This document shows positions 51,674 through 60,657 of a stretch of 64,000 nucleotides of DNA, in pieces; position 1 is the first letter of the stretch; each line of letters starts with the position of its first letter. Source of the stretch: Idiomarina sp. MD25a (GTDB lineage: Bacteria; Pseudomonadota; Gammaproteobacteria; Enterobacterales; Alteromonadaceae); assembly GCF_001870515.1 (NCBI RefSeq), contig NZ_MDGT01000005.1, forward strand, positions 154,185 through 218,184, in the 5' to 3' direction. The notes under the pieces are model-generated. The model had not been told where the DNA came from. It made no database searches and worked only from the letters and a program-made list of their open reading frames with translations. Position numbers and translations under genes: made by a program.

Positions 51674-53386
51674 ATGATCGCACGCATATGGAAACAAATG
51701 GACGATTCATCAAACCCTTACAGCTTTTCTACATGGTGTCGCGAAACACTTGTTGAGTTCACTCAGTTGAACGCAGAGAAACAAGTTTTCGGCGGATTTC
51801 TTATTGCAGTGCTACTTACAGCCTGTGTTCAACTTATCGAATTTACTGGCGGCCTGCCGAGTGTGTTCGAGCACTTAATTTACCTTCCACTGATATTTGC
51901 AGGTCTATTACTCGGCCCCCGTATCGGCGCGCTGGGCGGTTTCGTTACGGGATTAATGCTGACGCCTTTATTTTTTCCGACTGAACTCATTGACCAGGAA
52001 AGTACCCTTATTGACTGGCCCGTGCGTCTATTAATGTTAACGTTACTCCCACTAATTGCAGGTCTCATTAGCCGCTCTGTCCAGCAACTTCATCACTTAG
52101 AAAACAAGGCGAAGAAAACTTTTCAGGGGACCGCATTGCCCAACCATGAAGCGCTACTGGATCAAATCAACGAATGGTCGAAACAAAACTCAGCCCCCAC
52201 TGATGCGTTAATGGATATTATTAATTTAAGACTCAGCAATATTGATAAATTACGTAATCAAGTGGGTCAGCAGAAAGCGGATAAAATCGTTGCAGAATTG
52301 GCTAAGCAATTAAAAGAGGCTCTTGGACAGTCGGCTGAAGTGGGTCAAACGGCAACCAACGAGCTCGTTGGCCTACATGCTAACACCGAACATTCGCGCG
52401 AAGAGCTGCAAGAAAAGTTACAACAGTTACTAAGCCAACCCATTGTTATTGATGGCTCTGAATTTCGCCTTGATACCACCGCAGGTGTCTTACGCGTTAA
52501 ACGCGAAAGTGCCAAAGATAAAGCTAATATGGTGATACATGACGCACAACAACATAGCTATAAAGCCGCTGAAAACAACCAAACTTTCTCATTTTTAGAC
52601 CACGATAATGATCTTGTCGACGACCACGAAGAACCTTTATCTAAACAGTTATTATCGGCTATCGATAGCGAGAATATTAAGCTCTACTATCAGCCCAGAT
52701 TGAATACCAACTCTGGCTATTTCTCAGTCATCGAAGCGATTGTCAGATGGAAAGACAACCAGCGTGGCTATCTATCGCCGGAAGACTTTAAACCACTCAT
52801 TGAGGAAGCCTCTTTAGCTAAGCAGTTCACCGGTTGGATGATTAAAACCGCTTTTAACGATGTTACTGAGTGGATGCGAAATGACTTTATTGTTCGCCTA
52901 TCGTTGCACATTACGCTTAACGATATTTTAGAGCCCGCTATATTAAATGCGGTTGCAAAATCGTTAAACAAAACTAAGTTCCCACCATCTAGCCTCAGCT
53001 TAGAGGTCAGTGAGCGCTCACTAGTTCGCATTAGCGAGCAGTCAAAAGTCTACTTAAAGAAGTTACGCTCGATGGGAGTCACCATCATCGCCGACCAATT
53101 TGGTGAAGGTCAGCTGACGTTGCAAAGCATTTTTGTACTTCCAGTAGACGCAATAAAACTGTCCGAAAACTTGGTCTTAAAGGCAACATCGAATAGTGAC
53201 AAAAAACGTACGCTCATTTCGATGATAAAAATGGCTCGCTCGCGCGGACTCAAAACCATTGCAACCGGCGTGGATAACCGCGCCAAACTATTATTACTAA
53301 AACACATTGGATGTGATGAGCTTCAAGGATCGATCTTAAGTAAACCGACGGCTAAAGACGATATTCCATGGGCAAGAATCCGATAG
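51674..53386 (+). CDS. Membrane protein with degenerate GGDEF and EAL domains
   Basis: c-di-GMP-type protein of 570 residues. The N-terminus has about four membrane helices (35-135). A remnant GGDEF region follows (about 150-245), where GQTATNELV stands at the GGDEF position. The EAL domain (about 325-565) has lost key residues: EAI in place of EAL, LSLHITLND in place of the N-containing motif, and ADQFGEG in place of DDFG; SLEVSE and IKLSENL remain. Neither synthesis nor hydrolysis of c-di-GMP is expected, so a binding or scaffold role is more likely (inference). The next gene overlaps its end by 19 bases. Confidence 0.85.
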   Translation: MIARIWKQMDDSSNPYSFSTWCRETLVEFTQLNAEKQVFGGFLIAVLLTACVQLIEFTGGLPSVFEHLIYLPLIFAGLLLGPRIGALGGFVTGLMLTPLFFPTELIDQESTLIDWPVRLLMLTLLPLIAGLISRSVQQLHHLENKAKKTFQGTALPNHEALLDQINEWSKQNSAPTDALMDIINLRLSNIDKLRNQVGQQKADKIVAELAKQLKEALGQSAEVGQTATNELVGLHANTEHSREELQEKLQQLLSQPIVIDGSEFRLDTTAGVLRVKRESAKDKANMVIHDAQQHSYKAAENNQTFSFLDHDNDLVDDHEEPLSKQLLSAIDSENIKLYYQPRLNTNSGYFSVIEAIVRWKDNQRGYLSPEDFKPLIEEASLAKQFTGWMIKTAFNDVTEWMRNDFIVRLSLHITLNDILEPAILNAVAKSLNKTKFPPSSLSLEVSERSLVRISEQSKVYLKKLRSMGVTIIADQFGEGQLTLQSIFVLPVDAIKLSENLVLKATSNSDKKRTLISMIKMARSRGLKTIATGVDNRAKLLLLKHIGCDELQGSILSKPTAKDDIPWARIR

Positions 53387-55584
53387 AGACAAACAGCAAA
53401 AAAGCAATCGAAAAAACGCATTTCCGCTGGTTAGCAGCATATGCCATTACTACCACGGTAATCACCGTGCTGGCTGTCAGTCTGCTGTATCTGTACCCGT
53501 TTGATGTACAAACGTTGCATTTCGGCGTCATGCTCGTCGGTGCAATTATCGTCGCTGAATCTACGTTCTTTATCTGGCGCGCGTTGCGCGCGTCCAAGGC
53601 AACGCTCACGTCGTTGCAGCCCTCTATCAACCAACTTGATGAGGGTTCAACGATAGTTTACGAATTACATAAACAAGGTAATACCTATCAACCGGTTTAC
53701 GTGAGTAGTAATATTAAACAGATCCTGGGCTACTCGGTTGAGGAATCAATGGGCGACCGTTGGTGGTTTGATAACGTACACCCAGAAGACAGAGCGCTAA
53801 CATTAAGCGCACTGACTAAAGTCGAGGCAAATCACACCTTTGTGCACCGCTATCGCTTTAAAACAAAACAGGGTCACTATATTTGGTTGCGCGATGAGCT
53901 ACGCACCTTTCATGATGATAATGACAAAATTGCCGGTCAGTGGTCGGACATTAGCCAGGATTTGAGTTGGCTCCAAGATAACCAAGCCATCACTCAGCGT
54001 GAGCTGATTGGTTTTGCAGAACTCAATGACGATGACAGTATCCTACGCGCTGATATGAATTTCCGTAATTTAATTGGCCTGACCGACAATGAGCCCAGCG
54101 CGCACCATATTTTAGATTTTATCTCGCCAACCAACTTCAACAGTGACAACCCCACCCTAGAAGCGGGTATTGAGTATTTGGTTGAGTTTAATCGCCCTAA
54201 CCATCAAGCCTTGCATGGATTGCTGAAAATCAGCGAAGACAAGCAAGGTGCGATTCGTTTTGTCACACTCGTTGACCTCTCGGCATTTGCCTCAGAGCGT
54301 CGCAGACTTAAGCAAATAGCCTATACTCAGCCGTTAACAGGCCTACCGAATCTTGAGCAACTCAAGCTCGATCTTCAGTCATCGCTAGAAAGGGCGGACG
54401 AAGATGAATTAGTGGCTGTACTGAACGTCAATATCAGAGAGTTTCATAAGGTTAATGATTCTTACGGTGTGACCAATGGTGACCGTGTTTTACAACGAGT
54501 TTCACAACGTTTCCAGCAAGCACTACCAGACAATGCTGGACTCTATTGTGCATGGGGCGATGATTTCTGGATTTTGTTATCAGGTATTAAAGAATATATG
54601 GACCTGCAAGAGCTAATGGATGATCTGATGCGCGCTCTGAACAAGCCGCTGATGCTCGACAAGCATATTCAATTGAACGTAACTGCGAATATCGGTGCGT
54701 GTACGTATCCACTTGATGGACTTGATACTGCCTCATTGTTGTCTTATGCGAGCTCAGCCTTACAGCGTGCCCGCCGTAAATCTTACTCAAGCCAAGTTAT
54801 TTTTAATCAACAAATGGCGAGCGATTCCTTCTCGCAACTACTCGTAAAGCAGCAACTACAGCGCGCATTAGACCATTCGCAGTTTGAAGTTTACTATCAA
54901 CCTATCGCTGACTTCGACAAGCATATTCAAGGTTACGAAGCACTTTTACGCTGGCATCACGAGGATGATGGCATCATACCTGCTTCAGACTTCCTTCACT
55001 CCTGTGATAAATCTGTCAAACAACGTCTGGGGCAATGGGTCATTGAAACAGTACTAAACGACCTTGCATCCATTCCGGCCAATGCAGATGAAAAACGTAA
55101 GGTCACAATTAATCTATTCACAGAACAACTAGATATAGACTTTGTCCAACAAATGAAAAAGGCTCAAGATCGTGTCAAAACGTTCAATGCCCAGCTATGT
55201 TTTGAACTTAAGGAAGCTTCTTTAATTGACCCTTCAGATGAGCTAAGAACAACACTGAACGCGCTAGCGACGGCTGGTTTTTCATTAATCATTGATGATT
55301 TTGGTGCTGGATTCGCCGGACTCACATACTTAAGAGAATTCCCAATATCGGCAATAAAAGTTGATCGTGACTTTATGGCTACGCTTGATAATGAGCGTGG
55401 TTACGCAATTGTCGATGGTATCGTAGAGCTGTCTCATCGAGCGGGAATTAAAGTGCACGCACTCGGCATTGAATCAGAGCACCAGTTTGCTCTGGCTAAA
55501 CAACTCCGCTTTGACTTATGCCAAGGGCGTTTCATTCATCCCGCTAAACCGTTAAATAAACTCGTTGCTAATACAAATCAGTAG
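53368..55584 (+). CDS. PAS-GGDEF-EAL protein with intact EAL phosphodiesterase domain
   Basis: Protein of 738 residues: two membrane helices (about 22-45 and 52-73), a PAS domain with PAC tail (about 90-200), a degenerate GGDEF (WGDDFW in place of GGDEF, about 390), and an EAL domain (about 480-735). The EAL domain keeps catalytic motifs: YEALLRW, TINLFTEQL, CFELKEASL, IIDDFGAGFAGL, IKVDRDFM and the QGRFIH loop. It is therefore predicted to hydrolyse c-di-GMP. The 5' end overlaps the previous gene by 19 bases, so the pair is probably co-translated. Confidence 0.9.
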   Translation: MGKNPIETNSKKAIEKTHFRWLAAYAITTTVITVLAVSLLYLYPFDVQTLHFGVMLVGAIIVAESTFFIWRALRASKATLTSLQPSINQLDEGSTIVYELHKQGNTYQPVYVSSNIKQILGYSVEESMGDRWWFDNVHPEDRALTLSALTKVEANHTFVHRYRFKTKQGHYIWLRDELRTFHDDNDKIAGQWSDISQDLSWLQDNQAITQRELIGFAELNDDDSILRADMNFRNLIGLTDNEPSAHHILDFISPTNFNSDNPTLEAGIEYLVEFNRPNHQALHGLLKISEDKQGAIRFVTLVDLSAFASERRRLKQIAYTQPLTGLPNLEQLKLDLQSSLERADEDELVAVLNVNIREFHKVNDSYGVTNGDRVLQRVSQRFQQALPDNAGLYCAWGDDFWILLSGIKEYMDLQELMDDLMRALNKPLMLDKHIQLNVTANIGACTYPLDGLDTASLLSYASSALQRARRKSYSSQVIFNQQMASDSFSQLLVKQQLQRALDHSQFEVYYQPIADFDKHIQGYEALLRWHHEDDGIIPASDFLHSCDKSVKQRLGQWVIETVLNDLASIPANADEKRKVTINLFTEQLDIDFVQQMKKAQDRVKTFNAQLCFELKEASLIDPSDELRTTLNALATAGFSLIIDDFGAGFAGLTYLREFPISAIKVDRDFMATLDNERGYAIVDGIVELSHRAGIKVHALGIESEHQFALAKQLRFDLCQGRFIHPAKPLNKLVANTNQ

Positions 55585-55593
55585 CATCGGTGC

Positions 55594-55618
55594 ACGTGTT
55601 TGATATTATTGAACACGT
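55594..55618. promoter_or_regulatory. Inverted repeat before ArsR-family gene
   Basis: ACGTGTT at 55594-55600 and AACACGT at 55612-55618, 11-base centre TGATATTATTG. It is located 21 bases before the ATG of the ArsR-type regulator, where autoregulation would be expected (inference). Confidence 0.4.
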
Positions 55619-55639
55619 TTATTGTGATGGTAAAAAGTT

Positions 55640-55954
55640 ATGGATCCGGAAATATTAAAGGCTTCTTCACAAGAAGCGGCAAAAGTCATGCAACTACTGT
55701 CGCACCCCGATCGGCTGCTAATTTTGTGTCTGCTGAGTGAAAAGGAGTGCTCCGTTGGTGAAATTGAACAACAATTGGATATTCACCAACCGATGCTTTC
55801 ACAACATTTAAATCGCTTACGGCAACAGTCGTTGGTCGCGACACGCCGTCAGGGCAAGTATATATACTACCAACTGAGCGACGGTAACACGAAAACGATT
55901 ATGGAACTTCTGTATCAACTTTATTGTCCGAAAGACTCATTGAGTGTGAAATAA
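55640..55954 (+). CDS. ArsR-family regulator of YgaV/BigR/SqrR type
   Basis: Winged-helix regulator of 104 residues. The DNA-recognition helix lies in QPMLSQHLNRLRQQSLVATR and the beta wing in RRQGKYIYYQL. Cysteines at 30, 37 and 96 (LCLLSEKECSVGE and LYCPKD) are placed much as in YgaV, BigR and SqrR, where two cysteines form a persulfide link under reactive sulfur. Metal-site residues of ArsR/SmtB are absent. No rhodanese, sulfide-quinone reductase or persulfide dioxygenase gene is next to it, so its targets lie elsewhere. Region 55955-56086 after it has no gene. Confidence 0.82.
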   Translation: MDPEILKASSQEAAKVMQLLSHPDRLLILCLLSEKECSVGEIEQQLDIHQPMLSQHLNRLRQQSLVATRRQGKYIYYQLSDGNTKTIMELLYQLYCPKDSLSVK

Positions 55955-56086
55955 GTAGAAGTGCAATGAATCAGCGACAACGTGTCTACCAAGTATCGGC
56001 TAACCGCGACCACGCAAGTCACAAACTCCGTTATGTAGAGCGTTCAGCGCCCACCACCGGAGAGTGTCGACTCTGTGTGGGTGTGC

Positions 56087-56662
56087 CTAGCGTTGACCCT
56101 CGAGCAGAGGTTCAAGGTGCTGACGAATCCCCTCAACATGAGGATCCGTCACGCCCAGATTGCGCAGGCCCTGCGAAAGTTTAAGCAAGTACTCACTATT
56201 TTCTCCGCTTGGACCTCGGCTCTGCGCGATATGCTGCGCAATCTCAGCCAGTGGCGCATCGCCTAAAAACGCTGCGTTATCACTACTGGCAATATATACC
56301 AACCCATCCGCTTGCTGACCATCTGTAAACAGCATCGGTGTAAAAAATCTTAAGTAGCCATTTTTCTCTCGATGATCGAGATGCTCAAACACTTCTGGTG
56401 ACACTCGGTAAGCCATCCCCGTGCATTTTTCACCCGGTGTTTCGATGAGCGTAAGCACTCTTCCCGGTTCGTCAGGTGTTCCGCGATGATCATGAGACCC
56501 CTGCCAAAAACGACGGCTCCAGCCGGTGATGGTCGCCGGCTTGCGCTCAAGATAAGGAAAGTCAACCTTGTAAATGAGCGACCCGTAGCCAAATAACCAA
56601 ACAGACTCGAAAGCTGATAGATCTTGACGTTGTTTGTTTATTAAACTGGTATCATGAGACAT
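56087..56662 (-). CDS. ChaC-like gamma-glutamylcyclotransferase
   Basis: Predicted to degrade glutathione or gamma-glutamyl amino acids to 5-oxoproline. The 191-residue protein has the family opening WLFGYGSLIYKV, FWQGSHDHRGTPDEPGRVLT, GMAYRV and the segment HREKNGYLR carrying a candidate catalytic Glu. The ATG at 56660-56662 has AAAGGAG 8 bases upstream; an in-frame start 31 codons upstream was rejected for lack of such support. It stands alone between the ArsR regulator (convergent) and the Mpo1-like gene (divergent). Confidence 0.9.
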   Translation of the reverse strand: MSHDTSLINKQRQDLSAFESVWLFGYGSLIYKVDFPYLERKPATITGWSRRFWQGSHDHRGTPDEPGRVLTLIETPGEKCTGMAYRVSPEVFEHLDHREKNGYLRFFTPMLFTDGQQADGLVYIASSDNAAFLGDAPLAEIAQHIAQSRGPSGENSEYLLKLSQGLRNLGVTDPHVEGIRQHLEPLLEGQR

Positions 56663-56780
56663 CGAATACTCCTTTGGAATACACCTCAGTGCGGCAAAGT
56701 CTAACAAGCTTTTGTAATTGACAGTAGCTTGGCTTCGTTGCACTCTTATCCGCATTAAACTCTATTAAAAAGGTTACTTT

Positions 56781-57272
56781 ATGAGCCGCTCACTTGTCGA
56801 TCACTTAGCGCAATACGCAAAGTATCATCGTGACTCGCGCAATATATTAACCCACCTGATCGGTATTCCGCTGATCGTAGTGGCAATCCTAACCTTACTC
56901 AGCCGACCAGAATTTAGCATTGGCTACCTCTTGCTCACACCGGCTAACCTAGTTGTTTTTGTCGCTGTAGTTTTTTACATACGGCTTGATATACCGCTTG
57001 GACTGCTTATGACGGTGTTATTATGGCTTGGCTTATCAGTCAGCCGTGAACTAGCCGCTTTGCCGACCACGGCGTGGTTGATATTTGGTATCGGCTTATT
57101 TGTCGTCGGTTGGATTTTCCAGTTCATAGGTCATTATTTTGAAGGCAAAAAGCCTGCTTTTATCGACGACATTATGGGTCTTGCTATTGGACCCTTATTT
57201 GTCGTGACTGAAGTTATTTTCTTTTTAGGTTTACGTAAGCAGCTTAAAAATGAGGTTGAAAAACGTCAGTGA
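56781..57272 (+). CDS. DUF962/Mpo1-like membrane protein
   Basis: Small membrane protein of 163 residues. The family signature HLAQYAKYHRDSRNILTHLIG contains the His-rich HxxxR/NxxTH pattern, and a later FIGHYFEGKKPAFIDD repeats the conserved His segment; four helices lie between and after. Yeast Mpo1 is an iron-dependent dioxygenase that alpha-oxidises 2-hydroxy fatty acids; bacterial members are uncharacterised. It ends overlapping the mechanosensitive-channel gene by 4 bases (GTGA). Confidence 0.86.
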   Translation: MSRSLVDHLAQYAKYHRDSRNILTHLIGIPLIVVAILTLLSRPEFSIGYLLLTPANLVVFVAVVFYIRLDIPLGLLMTVLLWLGLSVSRELAALPTTAWLIFGIGLFVVGWIFQFIGHYFEGKKPAFIDDIMGLAIGPLFVVTEVIFFLGLRKQLKNEVEKRQ

Positions 57273-58525
57273 ATTACCCGGATTGGTTTATTGAATGGGC
57301 CGAGGGACGCCCTTACGCTTATACCCTGAGTGCCTGCGTTCTGCTTGCTATTGCTGTTTGGTTAGCGCAATTTTTCACTAAGCATATTCTTTTACGCGGT
57401 GTCGCTCGGCTTTTATCACGCACCGAGTTAGGAAGTGACCCCAGCGTTGGCCTGAAAAAAATTATTAGTCGGCTCTCGCAAGTGGTTCCAGCATTGCTGC
57501 TCACAGCGGGTATCCATTGGATTCCTGATCTCTCTGCTACTATCATTACGATAGTACAAAATGTCGCCGTCGCTTATATCGTGCTCACCATTGCTCGTGC
57601 GTTCAGTGCGGCTATGAGCAGCGTGAATGAGATTTACAGCCGCCGTCCCGATGCGCATTTGAAGCCTATCAAGGGTTATTTACAAATCGCTACCATCGCG
57701 GTTTATCTAATTGCCGCCATTCTTATCATCGCAGCATTAATTGATAAGTCACCGGTGATTCTATTATCCGGTATCGGTGCCATGGGTGCCGTTACCATGC
57801 TTGTGTTTCAAGACACGATCCTCTCATTCGTCGCCAGTATTCAGCTATCATCAAACGACATGATCCGCGTCGGTGACTGGATTGAAATGCCGCAGCTGAA
57901 TGCCGACGGTGACGTCATCGATATGGCGTTACACACGGTACGAGTGCAGAACTGGGATAAAACAATTACCACCATTCCTACCAAACGCCTCATTTCTGAA
58001 TCGTTTAAGAACTGGCGCGGCATGCAAGAGGCGGGTGGGCGGCGTATTAAGCGCAGTCTATTTATCGATCAAACCAGTATTGGCTTTTTGCGCGACGAAG
58101 ATAAGGCCCGGCTTCGCAAGTTCAAAATACTGAGTCAATACCTCAACGATAAAGAACAAGACATCAAGCAGTGGAATGAACAGTTAGTGAGTGAAGGGCA
58201 TGATCCTATCAACAGCCGTAATGTCACGAATATCGGGACCTTCCGAGCTTATGTTCAAAAATATCTGCAAAGCCATCCACAAATCCATCAAGACATGACG
58301 TTAATGGTTAGACAACTCAGCCCCACCGCACAAGGCTTACCTCTAGAGATTTATTGTTTCACCAATACCATTGCATGGGTTGAATATGAGGGCATCCAAG
58401 CGGATATTTTTGACCATCTGTTAGCTATCTTACCGGCATTTGGTCTGAATGTTTTCCAAGAGACCTCGGGTCAGGATCTGCGTACCAGTATTCGTGAGTT
58501 TGGACGTCAATCGTTGCAGTCTTAA
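57269..58525 (+). CDS. MscS-family mechanosensitive channel, YbdG-like
   Basis: Membrane channel of 418 residues with about five helices and a large C-terminal domain. The MscS pore region is visible as GIGAMGAVTMLVFQDTILSFVASIQLS, followed by NDMIRVGDWIEMPQLNADGDV and the VQNWDKTITTIPTKRLISESF segment, typical of the YbdG group (E. coli 415 residues). Start GTG at 57269 overlaps the previous stop, giving coupling with the Mpo1-like gene. Role in osmotic protection is expected by family. Confidence 0.91.
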   Translation: MNYPDWFIEWAEGRPYAYTLSACVLLAIAVWLAQFFTKHILLRGVARLLSRTELGSDPSVGLKKIISRLSQVVPALLLTAGIHWIPDLSATIITIVQNVAVAYIVLTIARAFSAAMSSVNEIYSRRPDAHLKPIKGYLQIATIAVYLIAAILIIAALIDKSPVILLSGIGAMGAVTMLVFQDTILSFVASIQLSSNDMIRVGDWIEMPQLNADGDVIDMALHTVRVQNWDKTITTIPTKRLISESFKNWRGMQEAGGRRIKRSLFIDQTSIGFLRDEDKARLRKFKILSQYLNDKEQDIKQWNEQLVSEGHDPINSRNVTNIGTFRAYVQKYLQSHPQIHQDMTLMVRQLSPTAQGLPLEIYCFTNTIAWVEYEGIQADIFDHLLAILPAFGLNVFQETSGQDLRTSIREFGRQSLQS

Positions 58526-58535
58526 CAGCAAAGTT

Positions 58536-58580
58536 GTATGGTTTTTGCAACGTAATTAGCTAGGTCAGCAAAAACCATAC
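58536..58580. repeat. Perfect 13-bp inverted repeat abutting the formamidase start codon
   Basis: GTATGGTTTTTGC at 58536-58548 and its exact complement GCAAAAACCATAC at 58568-58580, with 19 bases between. The right arm ends at the base before the ATG at 58581. It fills the whole 55-bp gap after the channel gene. No Shine-Dalgarno is visible for the downstream gene. Confidence 0.75.
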
Positions 58581-59429
58581 ATGAAAGCATTTTCCTTTAG
58601 AATTTCAGTACTTTTAATTATTGCTTGTATATCCCCAAGCTATAGTGCCGCACAAGAAAAAGTCACTATGCCTGTCTCGTATTCGGCAATTACTGAATTA
58701 CCATACACTGATGCGGACTCGACTCTCGACTACGGCAACGAGATTAGTCAGTTTATAGAGGTATGGAGACCATCTGAGCCGACCCATGGTAACCTGGTGT
58801 TTATTCATGGCGGTTGTTGGTTAAGCGATTACGACATTAAACATGCACGCCCTTTTATGTCAGCCTTGAGTAAGTTGGGCTATCAAGTATTCGGAATAGA
58901 ATATCGACGCGTCGGTAATGGTGGGGGCTGGCCGACCAGTTACCAAGATATCAGATCAGCCATTCAACAGATCCTTAAGGAACCCAACGTTACCGCGCCA
59001 AATACTGCCATTTTAGGTCATTCCGCGGGTGGTCACCTTGCCTTACTTGCCGCAGCCGATGAGCAGCTCCCCAATACGTTTGCATCAATTATCGGACTGG
59101 CTGCCATAAGCGACATCGTAAAATATAGTGCAGGTAGCAATAGCTGCGAAGTAGTGACCGAACAATTTATGGGAGGTTCGTTTCAAGCGCGCACCGAAGC
59201 TTATCTCGCAGCCAATCCAGTTGAGCAACATTTTCTAAATCCAGTATATTTACTACATGGCACCGGCGATCCCATCGTGGATCCAAAGCAGTCACAGGCG
59301 CTTATTAGGCGTGCGCAGTCAGTATATTTACAAAAAGAGGCCGGACACTTTGATTGGCTGCATCCTAATACACCTGCATTTGCCCGTGTAGAGAGATTAC
59401 TTAAGGACGTATTTAATGAATCAAACTGA
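58581..59429 (+). CDS. Exported arylformamidase-like alpha/beta hydrolase
   Basis: Alpha/beta hydrolase of 282 residues resembling kynurenine formamidase: HGGCW oxyanion motif (HGGxW), nucleophile Ser148 in LGHSAGGHLALL, Asp in GTGDPIVD and catalytic His in AGHFDWL. Family members in the cytoplasm make kynurenine from N-formylkynurenine. Here, however, the start at 58581 gives a signal-like N-terminus with a possible lipobox (VLLIIAC, Cys16). If translation instead began at Met30 (58668) the protein would be cytoplasmic. It overlaps kynureninase by 14 bases. An inverted repeat directly precedes the ATG. Confidence 0.8.
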   Translation: MKAFSFRISVLLIIACISPSYSAAQEKVTMPVSYSAITELPYTDADSTLDYGNEISQFIEVWRPSEPTHGNLVFIHGGCWLSDYDIKHARPFMSALSKLGYQVFGIEYRRVGNGGGWPTSYQDIRSAIQQILKEPNVTAPNTAILGHSAGGHLALLAAADEQLPNTFASIIGLAAISDIVKYSAGSNSCEVVTEQFMGGSFQARTEAYLAANPVEQHFLNPVYLLHGTGDPIVDPKQSQALIRRAQSVYLQKEAGHFDWLHPNTPAFARVERLLKDVFNESN

Positions 59430-60657
59430 TTTTTCTCAACGTGATCGTGACGACCCTATAGCGTATAAGCGTGAAGCCTTTGAACTACCTAGTGACACGA
59501 TATACTTTGATGGTAACTCACTGGGCGCACTTCCTAAACAAGTGGCACAAGCGGTCGATGAAACTACACGCATGCAATGGGGGAGTGACTTAATAAAGAG
59601 TTGGAACCAGCACGACTGGATCAACCTACCCACCACCGTAGGCGCCAAAATCGCACGGTTGATTGGTGCACATGATGACGAAGTAATTTGCTGCGACTCT
59701 ATCTCTGTTAACTTGTTTAAGGTTATCTGTGCCGCCATCAGTGAAGTGGGCAATGATCAGCGGCGTGTTATTTTATCGACTCACGATAACTTTCCGACCG
59801 ACTTATACATGGTGCAGGGGGTTGAATCGTTTCTGGGCCAGCAACGTTGTGAACTCAAGTTGGTTGAAGAAGCTGAGCTCATCAACGCTATTGATAAAAA
59901 TACCGTTGCTGTTCTGGCCACCGAGGTCAATTTTAGGACTGGCCGCAGGCTTGATTTACAACAACTCAGTCAAGCAGCTCATGGCCAAGGCGCGTTAATA
60001 GTAGCTGATTTGGCCCACAGCGCGGGCGTCATGCCGATTCATCTCACCGAGTGGCAAGTAGATTATGCGGTCGGCTGTACTTATAAATATTTAAATGCAG
60101 GACCTGGTGCGCCGGCATTTGTTTACGTTAACCAACGCCACCATGCATCGCTTAAACAACCGTTGCAAGGCTGGTTTGGTCATACTAACCCGTTTGCCTT
60201 TGAACCTAAATATCAAGCAGCAAAAGGGATCCAAAAAATGCTAGTAGGAACCCCGCCGGTGCTCTCAATGCAAGCGGTTAACGCTGCTCTCGACTGTTTT
60301 GATGATGTACCGATGGAGCAAGTGCGCACTAAATCAATGCAACTCACCCAAGCATTTCAACAGCAAATGACCGCTCATAGTTGGTCACCCGACTTTGAGC
60401 TCATTTCGCCGCCGCATGCCGAACAACGTGGTAGTCAGTTAAGTTATGCACATCCGAAAGCTTATGAAATTTGCCAAGCACTGATTGAACGGGGAGTTAT
60501 CGCTGACTTTAGAGCGCCTAATTACATCCGCTTTGGTTTTGCGCCCCTGTATAACCAATTTCAAGAAATTGAACGTGCGATAGTAATACTGGATGACATT
60601 ATGACAACCCAAACTTACCTCGATCCACGTTGGCAAACACGCTTAACCGTGACTTAA
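59416..60657 (+). CDS. kynU: Kynureninase
   Basis: PLP enzyme that cleaves kynurenine to anthranilate and alanine. The 413-residue protein starts within the hydrolase end. It has FDGNSLGALPKQ, SISVNLFKVICAA, ADLAHSAGVMPIHL (PLP Asp), the Schiff-base lysine K224 in GCTYKYLNAGPGAPAFVYV, and GWFGHTNPFAFEPKYQ with the family's substrate residues. Tryptophan dioxygenase and anthranilate-degrading genes are not in the window. Its end overlaps cydC by 15 bases, tail to tail. Confidence 0.95.
   Translation: MNQTDFSQRDRDDPIAYKREAFELPSDTIYFDGNSLGALPKQVAQAVDETTRMQWGSDLIKSWNQHDWINLPTTVGAKIARLIGAHDDEVICCDSISVNLFKVICAAISEVGNDQRRVILSTHDNFPTDLYMVQGVESFLGQQRCELKLVEEAELINAIDKNTVAVLATEVNFRTGRRLDLQQLSQAAHGQGALIVADLAHSAGVMPIHLTEWQVDYAVGCTYKYLNAGPGAPAFVYVNQRHHASLKQPLQGWFGHTNPFAFEPKYQAAKGIQKMLVGTPPVLSMQAVNAALDCFDDVPMEQVRTKSMQLTQAFQQQMTAHSWSPDFELISPPHAEQRGSQLSYAHPKAYEICQALIERGVIADFRAPNYIRFGFAPLYNQFQEIERAIVILDDIMTTQTYLDPRWQTRLTVT

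Noticed and set aside
55924..56184. Plus-strand frame after the ArsR gene
   Set aside because: It runs into the ChaC-like gene on the opposite strand, and its residues look random.
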